Of a DNA stretch of 64,000 bases, positions 47,351-56,657 are shown in pieces (position 1 is the first letter of the stretch; the number at the start of each line of letters is the position of its first letter). Location of the stretch: NCBI RefSeq assembly GCF_000734895.2, contig NZ_CP011382.1:2830700-2894699 (forward strand), read 5' to 3'. The notes beneath the pieces are model-generated. The model saw nothing but the letters and a program-made list of their open reading frames with translations, made no database searches and was not told where the DNA came from. Source of the DNA: Calothrix sp. 336/3 (GTDB lineage: Bacteria; Cyanobacteriota; Cyanobacteriia; Cyanobacteriales; Nostocaceae). A program made the translations under genes and the position numbers.

Positions 47351-47953
47351 ATGCCTAACCCCCTTTGGCCCTATACTAGTCCTGGAATTCCTGATGAGCT
47401 ATTCGAGCATTTGCCAGGAATACCCATGAGTCAGCGAGAAATTCGCCTGTTATTGATTTCCCAATTGCGACTACAATCGGATACCGTGCTTTGGGATATT
47501 GGTGCGGGAACAGGAACTATTCCTGTAGAAGCAGGTTTATTATGTCCCCAGGGAAAAATTATTGCCATAGAACGCGATGAGGAAGTAGCGAGTCTAATTC
47601 GTCGTAACTGCGATCGCTTTGCAGTCAAAAATGTTGAGGTAATTGAAGGAATTGCCCCTGATTGTCTTCATGAACTCCCAGAGCAACCCCAACGTGTCTG
47701 TATTGAGGGTGGACGTGCTATTCACGAAATCATAAAAACTGTATGGCAATATTTACCATTAACCGGTCGAGTAGTCGCTACAGCTGGTAATCTAGAAAGT
47801 CTGTATACTATTTCCCAAAGCTTTGCCCAGCTGCAAGCCAGAAATATCGAAGTTGTCCAGTCTGCGATTAATCGTCTCGAAACACGCGGTTTTTCTCAAA
47901 CTTTTGCGGCAGTAGACCCTATATTTATTCTCAGTGGAGAAAAATTAGACTAA
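47351..47953 (+). CDS. cbiT: Precorrin-8W/6Y decarboxylase, CbiT type
   Basis: 200 residues from ATG 47351; an upstream GTG at 47276 would add a Pro-rich, non-conserved leader made of pyrimidine-rich DNA. The SAM-binding motif DIGAGTGTIPVEAGLL and PQGKIIAIERDEEVASLI, NVEVIEGIAPDCL and RVCIEGGRAIHEIIK mark the CbiT/CobL C-terminal methyltransferase fold. CbiT works in B12 synthesis, removing the C-12 carboxyl and methylating C-15. It is a standalone CbiT, not fused to CbiE. The nearby genes are unrelated to B12. Confidence 0.88.
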   Translation: MPNPLWPYTSPGIPDELFEHLPGIPMSQREIRLLLISQLRLQSDTVLWDIGAGTGTIPVEAGLLCPQGKIIAIERDEEVASLIRRNCDRFAVKNVEVIEGIAPDCLHELPEQPQRVCIEGGRAIHEIIKTVWQYLPLTGRVVATAGNLESLYTISQSFAQLQARNIEVVQSAINRLETRGFSQTFAAVDPIFILSGEKLD

Positions 47954-48065
47954 ACCGATTATGCAATGCAGGATTAAATCTGAAATTTCTCTGGGAAAGT
48001 TAACTTGAGGTGGGAAACCACAGAACTTCCCACAAAATCATTAATCCACAATTTGAAAGAATGCT

Positions 48066-48953
48066 ATGCCTTGGTCTCGAATTTTCAGTGGAATTGTGGC
48101 GATCGCGATTGCTCTCACAGCTACCCTTTTAGGTGGGTGGTATTTTACCCTAGTGTTCGCAGTAATTATTTTTCTGGGACAACAAGAATTTTTTAATCTT
48201 GTGAAGGCGAAAGGCATAGCACCTGCGGCAAAGACTACTTTGGTAGTAAGTCAGATTTTATTAGCTATTTGCACCCTTGATGGTAACTTAGCCGATGCAG
48301 TCATGCCAGTTGCGGGTACTTTCATTTGTTTTTACTTACTATTTCAGCCGAAAATGGCAACCATCGCGGATATCTCCGCCTCGATTCTCGGTCTTTTTTA
48401 TACAGCTTATCTCCCTAGTTACTGGGTACGTTTGCGGGCGATCGCCAGCCATAACTTCAATTACATACCTCTCGGAGGATATATCCCTCCCAATTGGACA
48501 GACATCTTCACCAGAGAGCATATTCAATCTTTACCAGCAGGTTTAACAGCCACGGTTTTAACATTTTTTTGTATTTGGGCTGCTGATATTGGAGCTTACA
48601 CCTTTGGTAAGTTCTTTGGTAAAACTCCTCTTTCAGAAATTAGCCCGAAAAAAACAGTGGAAGGAGCAGTATTTGGTTTACTTGGTAGCGTCTCTGTAGC
48701 CCTTGTCGGTGCATACTATTTAAGTTGGTCGCAATCTGCTTTTACTGGTATAGCCCTAGGTTTGTTGATTGGTATTGCCAGTCTCCTGGGTGATCTCACA
48801 GAATCAATGCTCAAACGCGACGCAGGTGTCAAAGACTCCGGAGATTTAATCCCTGGACATGGTGGGATTCTTGACCGTACTGATAGCTATATTTTTACCG
48901 CTCCCTTAGTTTATTACTTTGTGACTTTAATACTGCCACTCCTGGGAAATTGA
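48066..48953 (+). CDS. cdsA: Phosphatidate cytidylyltransferase
   Basis: 295 residues with seven to eight transmembrane helices (IAIALTATLLGGWYFTLVFAVIIFLG, LGSVSVALVGAYYL, LGLLIGIASLLGD). The C-terminal family signature is complete: GDLTESMLKRDAGVKDSGD followed by IPGHGGILDRTDS. It makes CDP-diacylglycerol from phosphatidate, next step after PlsC, for anionic phospholipids. Start ATG 48066; an overlapping ATG at 48061 is in another frame. Ends at the membrane-embedded tail VTLILPLLGN. Confidence 0.95.
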   Translation: MPWSRIFSGIVAIAIALTATLLGGWYFTLVFAVIIFLGQQEFFNLVKAKGIAPAAKTTLVVSQILLAICTLDGNLADAVMPVAGTFICFYLLFQPKMATIADISASILGLFYTAYLPSYWVRLRAIASHNFNYIPLGGYIPPNWTDIFTREHIQSLPAGLTATVLTFFCIWAADIGAYTFGKFFGKTPLSEISPKKTVEGAVFGLLGSVSVALVGAYYLSWSQSAFTGIALGLLIGIASLLGDLTESMLKRDAGVKDSGDLIPGHGGILDRTDSYIFTAPLVYYFVTLILPLLGN

Positions 48954-49133
48954 AACAGGCTAAAAGGTCAGATTTTTCAAATTTTACCCACCCCTCAAGG
49001 TCTTTAGCCACTGTACAAATTGCCCATTTTGTGTGTATTCATCCATTGACAGTTGCAACCTCAAAAATCACGAATAAAATTAAATATTATAAAAATAAAA
49101 TTAAATATTGTTTTGATTTACAATTTCTCATGA

Positions 49134-49865
49134 CTAAGGGTTAACATTAATTCTTCCACGACAAACTAATTTCCCTGGGATCAGCTTTAGCTCTTGAATA
49201 TCCACATCTGTACCTAAATAAAAAGTCATTCCTTGTTCGTTTTTAAACATCTGACCATTATTGTATTGCACCTCTATTTGTGATATGTGCAGTTCTTGAC
49301 CGCTTATCATCTCCACATTTAGGCGGATTTCGGAAAATGTAGATTCTTGACCTTCTGTACCAGAAACACAAAAGAGTATAAGCTGACTATTGTCAAGGAC
49401 TATTTTTTGACATTTAGTTGGCTTGGATTTTAGGCTATCTTCTGGTAAAAGTTTATCCAGGACATCATTTAATGCTGTCGATAGCAAATCCGAGGAAATA
49501 GAAGTATTCAGGTCTACTTCTTCCATACTTAATTCTCCAACTACTGGTACTATTTCTAACAGTTTTATTGCCTTGCCTTTAAGTATCGAGCCAATATTGA
49601 TGCGGATATTTTCGGCTACAAGTTGTACCTTTGTCAGGTGTAAACCTTGATAAACCGCATAGTTGGCGCCAATAGATACCAAAGGAACATTGCCCGTAAG
49701 TAGTTGACGATCGCTAGTTTGGATATGAATATCCAGCTGAGAGATTTCACTAACCTGGGATTTCAGCCACAATTTCAGTGCTTTTGTGAGTATATTTGTT
49801 ACTACACGAATATTCTTACCACTTGACGTTTGTGAATTATTTTCTACCATAAACTTGAGCACCAT
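49134..49865 (-). CDS. DUF2993 (LmeA-like phospholipid-binding) protein
   Basis: 243 residues from ATG 49865 (an ATG at 49850 and a TTG at 49910 are alternatives). The DUF2993 pattern is visible: LTKALKLWLKSQVSEISQLDIHIQTSDRQLLTGNVPLVSIGANYAVYQGL, then VQLVAENIRINIGSILKG and LSTALNDVLDKLLP. Members form a tubular lipid-binding fold. Most have an N-terminal signal or anchor; here I see none of strength, so it may be cytosolic or peripheral. It is divergent from the rluB-like gene. Confidence 0.8.
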   Translation of the reverse strand: MVLKFMVENNSQTSSGKNIRVVTNILTKALKLWLKSQVSEISQLDIHIQTSDRQLLTGNVPLVSIGANYAVYQGLHLTKVQLVAENIRINIGSILKGKAIKLLEIVPVVGELSMEEVDLNTSISSDLLSTALNDVLDKLLPEDSLKSKPTKCQKIVLDNSQLILFCVSGTEGQESTFSEIRLNVEMISGQELHISQIEVQYNNGQMFKNEQGMTFYLGTDVDIQELKLIPGKLVCRGRINVNP

Positions 49866-50015
49866 CAAAATTTTTACTTTTCGACCAAAAATTGCTGAAA
49901 TGACTTTCAACTGTAGCGTCTGTATCTATTCAAGATGACACGAAAGGATTATATTTATTCACAAGTTCACTGCATCATGTATTGTATTGTTATCTAGAGA
50001 ACACGTAGTTTCCAC

Positions 50016-50792
50016 ATGGAGGAAAGGTTACAAAAAGTTTTATCTCAATGGGGCATCGCCTCCCGCCGAGAAGCTGAAGAAATGATTCGGCGATCGCGGG
50101 TGCGAATTAATGGAGTATTGGCACAAATAGGACAGAAAGTAAACCCTCAAAAAGATAGAATTACGGTTGATGGTCAGCTGATTTCAGCACAGCCACGTCC
50201 GGCATTAGTATACCTGTTACTGAATAAACCAGCAGGGGTAGTTTCCACCTGTGAAGATCCCCAGGGTAGGCAGACTGTTTTAGATTTATTACCCCCAGAA
50301 TTACGCACTGGTCAAGGAATTCACCCAGTTGGTCGTTTGGATACAAACTCCACAGGTGCAATTCTCCTCACCAATGATGGCGACCTGACCTTTAATCTTA
50401 CCCACCCGCGTCACAATATCCCTAAAACCTATCAAGTTTGGGTTAAAGGACATCCTCCTGAATCCGTACTCCAAACATGGCGTGCAGGAGTATTACTAGA
50501 GGGTAGAAAAACAAGACCAGCCAAAATACAAATCATTCATCAGCTGGCAGAACAAACTTGCCTAGAAATTATCTTACAGGAGGGTAGAAACAGACAAATT
50601 CGCAAAGTAGCTCAACAACTAGGCTATCCAGTAGCTAAATTACATCGAACCAAAATCGGGTCAATTTCATTACAAACATCCCCAAAAGCATATTTACCTC
50701 CAGGGAAATATCGCTATTTAGATGAGCATGAAATTATCTGTTTACAACAATCAATAAAGCAAATTCCTATTAACGATTCAGCTGGGTTTTAA
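50016..50792 (+). CDS. rluB: 23S rRNA pseudouridine synthase, RluB/RsuA type
   Basis: 258 residues. An S4 RNA-binding domain at residues 2-55 (RLQKVLSQWGIASRREAEEMIRRSRV) precedes the RsuA catalytic domain. The catalytic Asp109 is in PVGRLDTNSTGAILLTNDGDL. LILQEGRNRQIRKVAQQLGYPVAKL ends the domain. It isomerises a uridine in ribosomal RNA. The subfamily (RluB, RluE, RluF or RsuA) cannot be set by eye, so the symbol is tentative. The rodZ-like gene follows after 15 bp, likely one operon. Confidence 0.88.
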   Translation: MEERLQKVLSQWGIASRREAEEMIRRSRVRINGVLAQIGQKVNPQKDRITVDGQLISAQPRPALVYLLLNKPAGVVSTCEDPQGRQTVLDLLPPELRTGQGIHPVGRLDTNSTGAILLTNDGDLTFNLTHPRHNIPKTYQVWVKGHPPESVLQTWRAGVLLEGRKTRPAKIQIIHQLAEQTCLEIILQEGRNRQIRKVAQQLGYPVAKLHRTKIGSISLQTSPKAYLPPGKYRYLDEHEIICLQQSIKQIPINDSAGF

Positions 50793-50807
50793 GGAGTGTA
50801 ATAGAAG

Positions 50808-51602
50808 ATGAAGTGGCTAAGAAGGAAAGACACACAACCGTCAAACCCTTCATTAGAACAACAAAGAGCCGAGAAATTGGCAGAACTGGGTGAACTACTT
50901 GGCAACTCCCGTAAAGCTCATGGACTCACCCTAGAAGAAGCGGTGATGATGACACGAGTTCCTCGACGATTATTGCAAGCAATAGAGACAGGCAATTTAC
51001 AAGAGTTACCAGAACCTATTTATACCCAAGGTTTAATTCGCCAATATGCTGATGCCCTTGGCTATAACGGTGCAGAATTTGCCAGTAAATTTCCCATTGG
51101 TTCACAGCGAATTAGCATGAAACCAATTTGGGCAAACACTCCTTTAAGCGAATTACGTCCCGTGCATCTCTACCTACTATACGTAGTAGTCATATTTTGC
51201 TCAGTAAATGGTTTATCCCAACTACTGGCGGTTGGAGGTATACAAGTCAATAAGCGTCAACAGGAGTCGCAATCAGAAAACCTTATCCAAGTCATTAATA
51301 ATAGCCAAAAACCACAGCTACAAAATGCCAGTAATACCCTAGATACGGATAATGGGAGCCAACTAGAAATAGGTGTCACCATCAAGGAGAAATCCTGGAT
51401 TCGTGTCGTAGTTGATGGTAGAACTCAATACGAAGGCGAACTTCCCCAAGGAACTCACCGCATTTGGCAAGCTCATGAACAGCTCACCGTCAAAGCTAGA
51501 GATGCTGGTAGTGTCTTAGTCAGTGTGAATAAAGAGCAAGCTAAACAGATGGGTGAACCTGGAACTGCGAAAGAAGTCACCATCGCTGCAAGTAGATCAT
51601 AA
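50808..51602 (+). CDS. RodZ-like cell-shape protein (HTH + TM + DUF4115)
   Basis: 264 residues. An N-terminal XRE-like HTH (residues 22-96, LGELLGNSRKAHGLTLEEAV...LPEPIYTQGLIRQYADALG) is followed by one transmembrane helix at about 120-143 (LYLLYVVVIFCSVNGLSQLL). A periplasmic DUF4115 domain ends it: SWIRVVVDGRTQYEGEL...IWQAHEQLTVKARDAGSV. This order is that of RodZ, which connects MreB to the envelope. GGAG lies 11 bp before the ATG. It is downstream of the rluB-like gene. Confidence 0.85.
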   Translation: MKWLRRKDTQPSNPSLEQQRAEKLAELGELLGNSRKAHGLTLEEAVMMTRVPRRLLQAIETGNLQELPEPIYTQGLIRQYADALGYNGAEFASKFPIGSQRISMKPIWANTPLSELRPVHLYLLYVVVIFCSVNGLSQLLAVGGIQVNKRQQESQSENLIQVINNSQKPQLQNASNTLDTDNGSQLEIGVTIKEKSWIRVVVDGRTQYEGELPQGTHRIWQAHEQLTVKARDAGSVLVSVNKEQAKQMGEPGTAKEVTIAASRS

Positions 51603-51646
51603 CTTCAATTTCTCACTCCTCTTGATGAAAACCAAGTCTAGAGGCT

Positions 51647-51708
51647 GTAGGGGCGGGTTTATGAGATATTCGTAAATCATTAAAGTATATTTGTAAACCC
51701 ACCCTTAC
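51647..51708. repeat. MITE-like inverted repeat
   Basis: GTAGGGGCGGGTTTA (51647-51661) and TAAACCCACCCTTAC (51694-51708) are inverted and match at 13 of 15 positions, around a 32-bp AT-rich centre. This GTAGGGGCGGGTTTA end is, by my recollection, repeated in Nostoc-type genomes. No TSD was seen. It lies between rodZ and malQ. Confidence 0.55.
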
Positions 51709-51779
51709 CGTTTTGTGAGAAATGCGGGATAAGTACAATTCCAAATCCCAAAGATATCTTTCGGGTTTTGAGTTTATAT

Positions 51780-53291
51780 TTATTCCTTAGGTACAGGTGC
51801 GCGTCCGAATAAGGTTGTCAAAGCCTTGAGTTTCATACTTAATTCTTCCGTCAAATTATTTGTTTGATAACGCCATTCCCAGTTGCCCTCAGCCGTACTG
51901 GGATAATTCATGCGCGCTTCTGTCCCTAATCCTAAAATATCCTGTAGGGGAATAATGGCTTGATTTGCCACGGAAGCTAGAGCTAAACGAATCATATCCC
52001 AGTGAATTCCATCACGGCTAAAATCTCCCAGGTAAAGCCATAAATTACGCTTTTCCCACTCATTTGCTGTTTGGAACCAACCAACTGTTGTGTCATTATC
52101 ATGAGTACCTGTATACACAACACAATTTCTAGGCATATTAAAAGGTAAAAAGGGATTAGCAGGGTCAGAACCAAAAGCAAAGTGCAGAACTTTCATTCCG
52201 GGGAATTCAAATTTATCCCTAATTTCTTCCACTTCTGGAGTAATAATTCCTAAATCTTCGGCGAGGACGGGTAATTTACCTAATTTTTCGCGAATAGTTT
52301 CAAACAACTCATCTCCCAAAGCTTTTACCCACTCTCCATTCATGGCAGTTTCTTCCCCCTGGGGAACAGCCCAAAAAGCCTCGAATCCTCGGAAATGGTC
52401 GATACGAATAATATCGACATAATCCAACATGGCTTCAAAACGTTGTACCCACCATTTGAAGTCTTGATTCTGTAATTCTTCCCATTTATAAACAGGATTA
52501 CCCCACAATTGTCCTGTAGCACTAAAGTAATCTGGTGGTACACCAGCCATTAATGCTGCTTCTCCGGTTTCCTCATCAAGGCAAAATATTTCTGGATGCG
52601 CCCAGACATCAGCACTATCATGGGCAACATAAATAGGGATATCACCAATAATTTCAATCCCTCGCATATTGGCATAGTTCTTAATTTCTGACCATTGGCG
52701 AAAGAATAGGTATTGAGTAAATTTATAATAAAAAATCTCTCCGGATAATTGACGTTTGATAGGCTCTAAAGCTTCTGCTTGGCGCTTGGCGATCGCCGCT
52801 TCCCAGGTATGCCAACTAGCCCCCTGATGAGCGTCTTTTAATGCCATAAATAAAGCATAATCTTCTAGCCAGTAGGCTTTACTTTCACAAAATCCGGCAA
52901 ATTCTTTTTGTTGAATGGGGGTGGCTTTTTCTTTAAAGTTTTTGCAAGCTGTTTGTAAGAGTTGATTTTTGAGGGCGATCGCCGGCTCATAATTAACTTG
53001 ATTCCCAGGAAAATCTGGTAATTGAGAAAAATCGCTTTCCTGGAGCAAACCTTCGTCCAAAAGTTTTTCAGGACTGATTAAGAAAGGATTTCCTGCCTTG
53101 GCAGAGTAGGACATATAGGGAGAATTCCCAAACCCCGTAGGACCTAGGGGCAAAACTTGCCAATATTGTTGAGAACTTTCTTGGAGAAAATCAATAAATT
53201 TATAAGCTTCTAGCCCTAAATCTCCAATACCGAAGCGGCTAGGAAATGAAGTAGGATGTAGCAAAATTCCGCTAGAACGGGGAAAAGGCAT
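51780..53291 (-). CDS. malQ: 4-alpha-glucanotransferase (amylomaltase)
   Basis: 503 residues, GH77. Start FPRSSGILLHPTSFPSRFGIGDLG is classical. The catalytic residues lie in IIRIDHFRGFEAFW (nucleophile Asp), PVLAEDLGIITPEV (acid/base Glu) and VYTGTHDNDTTVGWF (stabilising Asp). EIIGDIPIYVAHDSADVWAHP and NYPSTAEGNWEWRY are also typical. It moves alpha-1,4-glucan chains in glycogen turnover. Start ATG 53291. The gene is alone, with the MITE-like repeat behind it. Confidence 0.96.
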   Translation of the reverse strand: MPFPRSSGILLHPTSFPSRFGIGDLGLEAYKFIDFLQESSQQYWQVLPLGPTGFGNSPYMSYSAKAGNPFLISPEKLLDEGLLQESDFSQLPDFPGNQVNYEPAIALKNQLLQTACKNFKEKATPIQQKEFAGFCESKAYWLEDYALFMALKDAHQGASWHTWEAAIAKRQAEALEPIKRQLSGEIFYYKFTQYLFFRQWSEIKNYANMRGIEIIGDIPIYVAHDSADVWAHPEIFCLDEETGEAALMAGVPPDYFSATGQLWGNPVYKWEELQNQDFKWWVQRFEAMLDYVDIIRIDHFRGFEAFWAVPQGEETAMNGEWVKALGDELFETIREKLGKLPVLAEDLGIITPEVEEIRDKFEFPGMKVLHFAFGSDPANPFLPFNMPRNCVVYTGTHDNDTTVGWFQTANEWEKRNLWLYLGDFSRDGIHWDMIRLALASVANQAIIPLQDILGLGTEARMNYPSTAEGNWEWRYQTNNLTEELSMKLKALTTLFGRAPVPKE

Positions 53292-53461
53292 AAATATCCT
53301 GAACTATAAAATATAGATATCCCATCGAATTTAGCATGGAAGAGTAATTGGGATTCATGGTTATTTGTTATTTGTCATTTGTTATTGTTGTTTAGTCAAG
53401 ATATAAAAAGATTTACAGACAAACTCTTGACTAATTACCAATGACTAATAGTTAATAACCC

Positions 53462-53911
53462 ATGACTAGCAATTATCGTAATCCAGCACCAACTGTTGAT
53501 ATCATCATCGAATTAATTGATCGCCCTCATCGACCTATAGTATTAATTGAACGGCATAATTCTCCTCTGGGTTGGGCAATTCCTGGGGGTTTTGTGGACT
53601 ATGGAGAAATGGTGGAAGTTGCTGCCAAGCGTGAAGCTAGGGAAGAGACGGGTTTGGAGATTGAGTTAGTAGAGCAATTTTTGGTGTATTCTGACCCTAA
53701 TCGTGACCCACGCCAACACACTCTCAGCATTGTTTTTTTAGCAACGGCAACGGGTGAACCTCAAGCAGGAGATGATGCTAAAAATTTAGGGATTTTTGAA
53801 TCTTGGCGTGTTCCCCAAAATTTATGTTTCGACCATGATAGAATTTTGCGGGATTACTGGCGGTATCAGCATTATGGGATACGTCCTAGGTTAGGATTTG
53901 GGCTTTCCTAG
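53462..53911 (+). CDS. Nudix hydrolase
   Basis: 149 residues. The Nudix box is complete: GFVDYGE then seven residues and REAREETGL (Gly43 to Leu65), the catalytic metal-binding helix. The chain begins [33 protein letters not shown], and ends [18 protein letters not shown]. It cleaves nucleoside diphosphates linked to another moiety; the substrate cannot be assigned (ADP-ribose or NADH type are possible). RidA follows by 45 bp, so they may be co-transcribed. Confidence 0.92.
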   Translation: MTSNYRNPAPTVDIIIELIDRPHRPIVLIERHNSPLGWAIPGGFVDYGEMVEVAAKREAREETGLEIELVEQFLVYSDPNRDPRQHTLSIVFLATATGEPQAGDDAKNLGIFESWRVPQNLCFDHDRILRDYWRYQHYGIRPRLGFGLS

Positions 53912-53956
53912 TCCCACTTACCTGTAGTTTGCCACTTACCTGTGATTTATATAACT

Positions 53957-54346
53957 ATGAATAAAGAAGTTATCCGTACAGAGAACGCACCTGCCCCGGT
54001 TGGACCCTATAATCAGGCGATCGCGACTTCGGGAAAGATGATTTTTGTGGCTGGACAAATTGCTTTAGATCCGGAAACGGGAAGTATTGTCGGTGAGGGT
54101 GATGTTGCTAAACAAACAGAGCAAGTTATGGCAAACCTGCAAGCAATTTTGACCGCAGGAGGCGTTAGTTTTGCAAATGTTGTTAAAACTTCAGTTTTTC
54201 TGGCAAATATGGATGATTTTGCCGTTGTTAATTCTATATACGCCCAATATTTCGACGAAGCGACTGCACCTGCCCGCGCTTGTGTAGAAGTCTCTCGATT
54301 ACCTAAAAATGTTCTTGTCGAAATTGACTGTATTGCAGTAGTTTAA
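53957..54346 (+). CDS. ridA: RidA-family enamine/imine deaminase
   Basis: 129 residues from ATG 53957 (the frame opens at a GTG at 53942). Hallmarks of the YjgF/RidA family: TENAPAPVGPYNQAI, GQIALDPETGSIVG, QVMANLQAILTAGG, VVKTSVFLANMDDF and ARACVEVSRLPKNVLVEIDCIAVV. The Arg in PARACVEV binds the carboxylate of the substrate. It removes reactive 2-aminoacrylate formed by threonine or serine dehydratases. A perfect palindromic terminator follows. Confidence 0.95.
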   Translation: MNKEVIRTENAPAPVGPYNQAIATSGKMIFVAGQIALDPETGSIVGEGDVAKQTEQVMANLQAILTAGGVSFANVVKTSVFLANMDDFAVVNSIYAQYFDEATAPARACVEVSRLPKNVLVEIDCIAVV

Positions 54347-54362
54347 ATACTTACTCCCATGA

Positions 54363-54394
54363 CAAAAAAGAGGGGCGATCGCCCCTCTTTTTTG
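54363..54394. terminator. 32-bp perfect palindrome with a HIP1 core (bidirectional terminator)
   Basis: CAAAAAAGAGGGGCGA and TCGCCCCTCTTTTTTG are exact reverse complements. The stem is GC-rich with flanking A/T-runs that serve both directions, and the flanking genes converge here. The centre is GCGATCGC, the HIP1 motif. Confidence 0.9.
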
Positions 54395-54433
54395 ATAATA
54401 TTTGTACGCATAATCACCCGTCTCCACTCCCAC

Positions 54434-54937
54434 CTAAGCTCCCCCATCACTGGTAACACTTCTCACTACCGCTACGGTTTGCGGTAACACACCAACCAAC
54501 ATAGCAAAAGCCGTATCTGGAAGTTTAGTGACTTCTTCCGGGTGAAAATATTGTTCAAATTGGTCTAAAATCTTTTGCACTCTTTGCTTGGGTGCAGGAT
54601 TCTCCGTAATCTGTTTGATTAACCGAATCCACTGTCTTCTAATTAGATACGCTTTTTGACGATCTTCATGACATTCTGGTGCTTGTAAAGATAAGTTTAT
54701 CGGCAATATCGCTTGGCAATCACGGTCATAATCTCCACCAACAGCAGCACCAGGTCCAGCAAACTCGGCATGGTAACGTTTAAATAAAATTAAACCGTTG
54801 CGCCTTTTGCTATTAACAACAAATAGTTTTCCTTCATGCAGACTGGCGAGAATATTGACACTCCGGCTATGCTCAACTCCGTCTGGCATAAGATTACGTT
54901 CAAGAAAGCATGTATTAGAATAATAGGCGGATACCAT
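54434..54937 (-). CDS. Unrecognised cyanobacterial protein
   Basis: 167 residues. I do not recognise the family. It has no signal peptide or membrane helix. The first half looks like beta strands (ILASLHEGKLFVVNSKRRNGLILFKRYHAEF), then a Gly-rich turn (AGPGAAVGGDYDRDC), then helices (DRQKAYLIRRQWIRLIKQI, KQRVQKILDQFEQYF) and a tail PDTAFAMLVGVLPQTVAVVRSVTSDGG. Cys residues number three. ATG 54937; convergent to RidA. The coding frame is long and clean, so the gene is likely real. Confidence 0.65.
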   Translation of the reverse strand: MVSAYYSNTCFLERNLMPDGVEHSRSVNILASLHEGKLFVVNSKRRNGLILFKRYHAEFAGPGAAVGGDYDRDCQAILPINLSLQAPECHEDRQKAYLIRRQWIRLIKQITENPAPKQRVQKILDQFEQYFHPEEVTKLPDTAFAMLVGVLPQTVAVVRSVTSDGGA

Positions 54938-56057
54938 AAATTTTTGATAGCGCTCTTATTTTTCACTATCCAAAGTTTTTACTAATTCTGCGAATTAACA
55001 ACTACACTTAATTAACAGTTTAATTTAGTCAGCTGCCATTATTTTTGAGTCCCATTTATTCCTCAAATCAAGATTTATATTGGTTTATCAGAACAGCAGT
55101 ACGATTATAGAATTGAGTAACATCATTCTATGAGATTTAAGTCTATATGTCTCCATCATACAATCATGTTTCTTTAAAGTTTTTATAAAGATGATTATTT
55201 TGAATACAAAGTTTCAGTAAGGACGAGAGTCAAACTCACTGTGTCGCAATTATACTCGCCCCTAACGATTATAATCCCAATTGGTACAATGATATGGCTG
55301 TTAAAAACAGCTATATATTCTGAAGAAAATTCTATAATTAAACAAAAATCATTAATACTAGATACTTTTATTTGAATAAATTCATACTTGGTAATATATT
55401 AACGATTTTTCAGATTTTTATACCTAGGATGTATTTTAGCTAGCTTTGCAATTCTTGCTTCTCGCAATTAATGTGACTCCGAAAAAGTAGATATCTGTAT
55501 CCTTGAAGAGCAATATTGTAACCCTAGAAAAATGTTAGTTGGATGATGCAATTTCATGGCTAGACTTATCAAGTATGAACTTGCGCTTTTTTCTGGATTA
55601 GTGCAAGAGGTCTATTGGACATATATCTTGATAATAGGCAAAAAATCAGAAAAAACGGAGATTTGTCTGCCCTAAATATCTACTTGATTCGATAAAATAA
55701 TTGTAATAAGTTACAACTGATGCAAGTACTATGTGTCATTGCGACGGTCACTACCTATAGGGAAGAATTTCAAAGCTCCTGACAATTCCTGAGTCCTAAC
55801 GGACACCCTAACCGCAGCTGTAATAAAATTTGGATAGCAGTAATCATAACTTAAAGCTTTGGTCATCTCATCACTTGGCGATGACATCAACCAAATATAA
55901 AAATACTCGTACCTTTTCCTCACCTGACATTGGTGCGGTTTTTAGTGCGAATCTAATTGCTAGATAATGGTGAAATGAAAAAACTATTGGCTATCTCCTA
56001 GGTTTTCTTGGAGAATAAAATTTTTGAGTCAAAGAGTGTAAAGAATATTAAATATTA
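54938..56057. other. 1,120-bp gene-free stretch
   Basis: The longest gap in the window. AT-rich, with only short frames; the 64-codon minus frame at 55729-55923 has no homologue I know and starts in a CATTGCGA-like repeat, so I reject it. CATTGCGAC at 55738-55746 resembles the interspersed repeat at 10056. It may hold non-coding RNA or a long regulatory leader, but I see no known RNA motif. Confidence 0.5.
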
Positions 56058-56657
56058 TTATCTTTTTAATAAGTGCTTATGCAAAAGAATCTGTCTGGAA
56101 TTTCTCCAGATGAAGTTTTGCCAGGTTGATTCCACCTTATGGACTCGATAGCCTTGCTTAAAGTAAAGTTGCCGAGCTTGGGAATTATTCTCTAACACGT
56201 GGAGATAAAGGTCTTGAAAGCCCCAATCGTGGGTAATTTGTTCACAAGCTTTGAGTAAAACAGAAGCTGCTCCCTGTCGTCGATATTGAGGGTGTACAGC
56301 CAGATTAGACAGGTAGGGAAAGCTTTTGTTGATTTGTGTCCAATCATTAAATCGTAAAGCAATTTCGACTGTGCCCACAAGGGCATTATTTGCACCAGGA
56401 GTCGTATCTATAGCAACTAGACATACATGATGTGGTGCAGGGGATGCGAGTCGATGCCTTAAATCTTCATAAATACCTAGACGCATGAACGGGAAAAACC
56501 ATCCCCAGAATCCTTTTTGAGAATGGAAGCTCTGGGCGATAATTTGCGAGATAGGAGTTAAGTCAGCCACAGTGGCAGCACGAACCTGAAACGGGTAGGA
56601 GGATGGTGCTGCGTTGGTTGGCTTCGGCGAGAATAAGTAAAAGAACCAAGGAGTCAA
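56058..56657 (-). CDS. GNAT N-acetyltransferase (plastid-GNAT-like)
   Basis: 199 residues. The acetyl-CoA motif is NLAVHPQYRRQGAASVLLKACEQ (R/Q-x-x-G-x-G/A), preceded by GTVEIALRF and followed by LYLHVLENNSQARQLYFKQGYRV. The start is a TTG at 56657; a TGA precedes it and no in-frame ATG precedes the conserved part. A Phe/Trp-rich loop (GFWGWFFPFMR) is unusual in small bacterial GNATs. Substrates may be protein N-termini or lysines, as in plastid relatives (inference). Single gene. Confidence 0.85.
   Translation of the reverse strand: MTPWFFYLFSPKPTNAAPSSYPFQVRAATVADLTPISQIIAQSFHSQKGFWGWFFPFMRLGIYEDLRHRLASPAPHHVCLVAIDTTPGANNALVGTVEIALRFNDWTQINKSFPYLSNLAVHPQYRRQGAASVLLKACEQITHDWGFQDLYLHVLENNSQARQLYFKQGYRVHKVESTWQNFIWRNSRQILLHKHLLKR

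Noticed and set aside
55729..55923. 64-codon minus frame in the 1.1 kb gap
   Set aside because: Short, overlaps a CATTGCGA-type repeat, and has no domain features.
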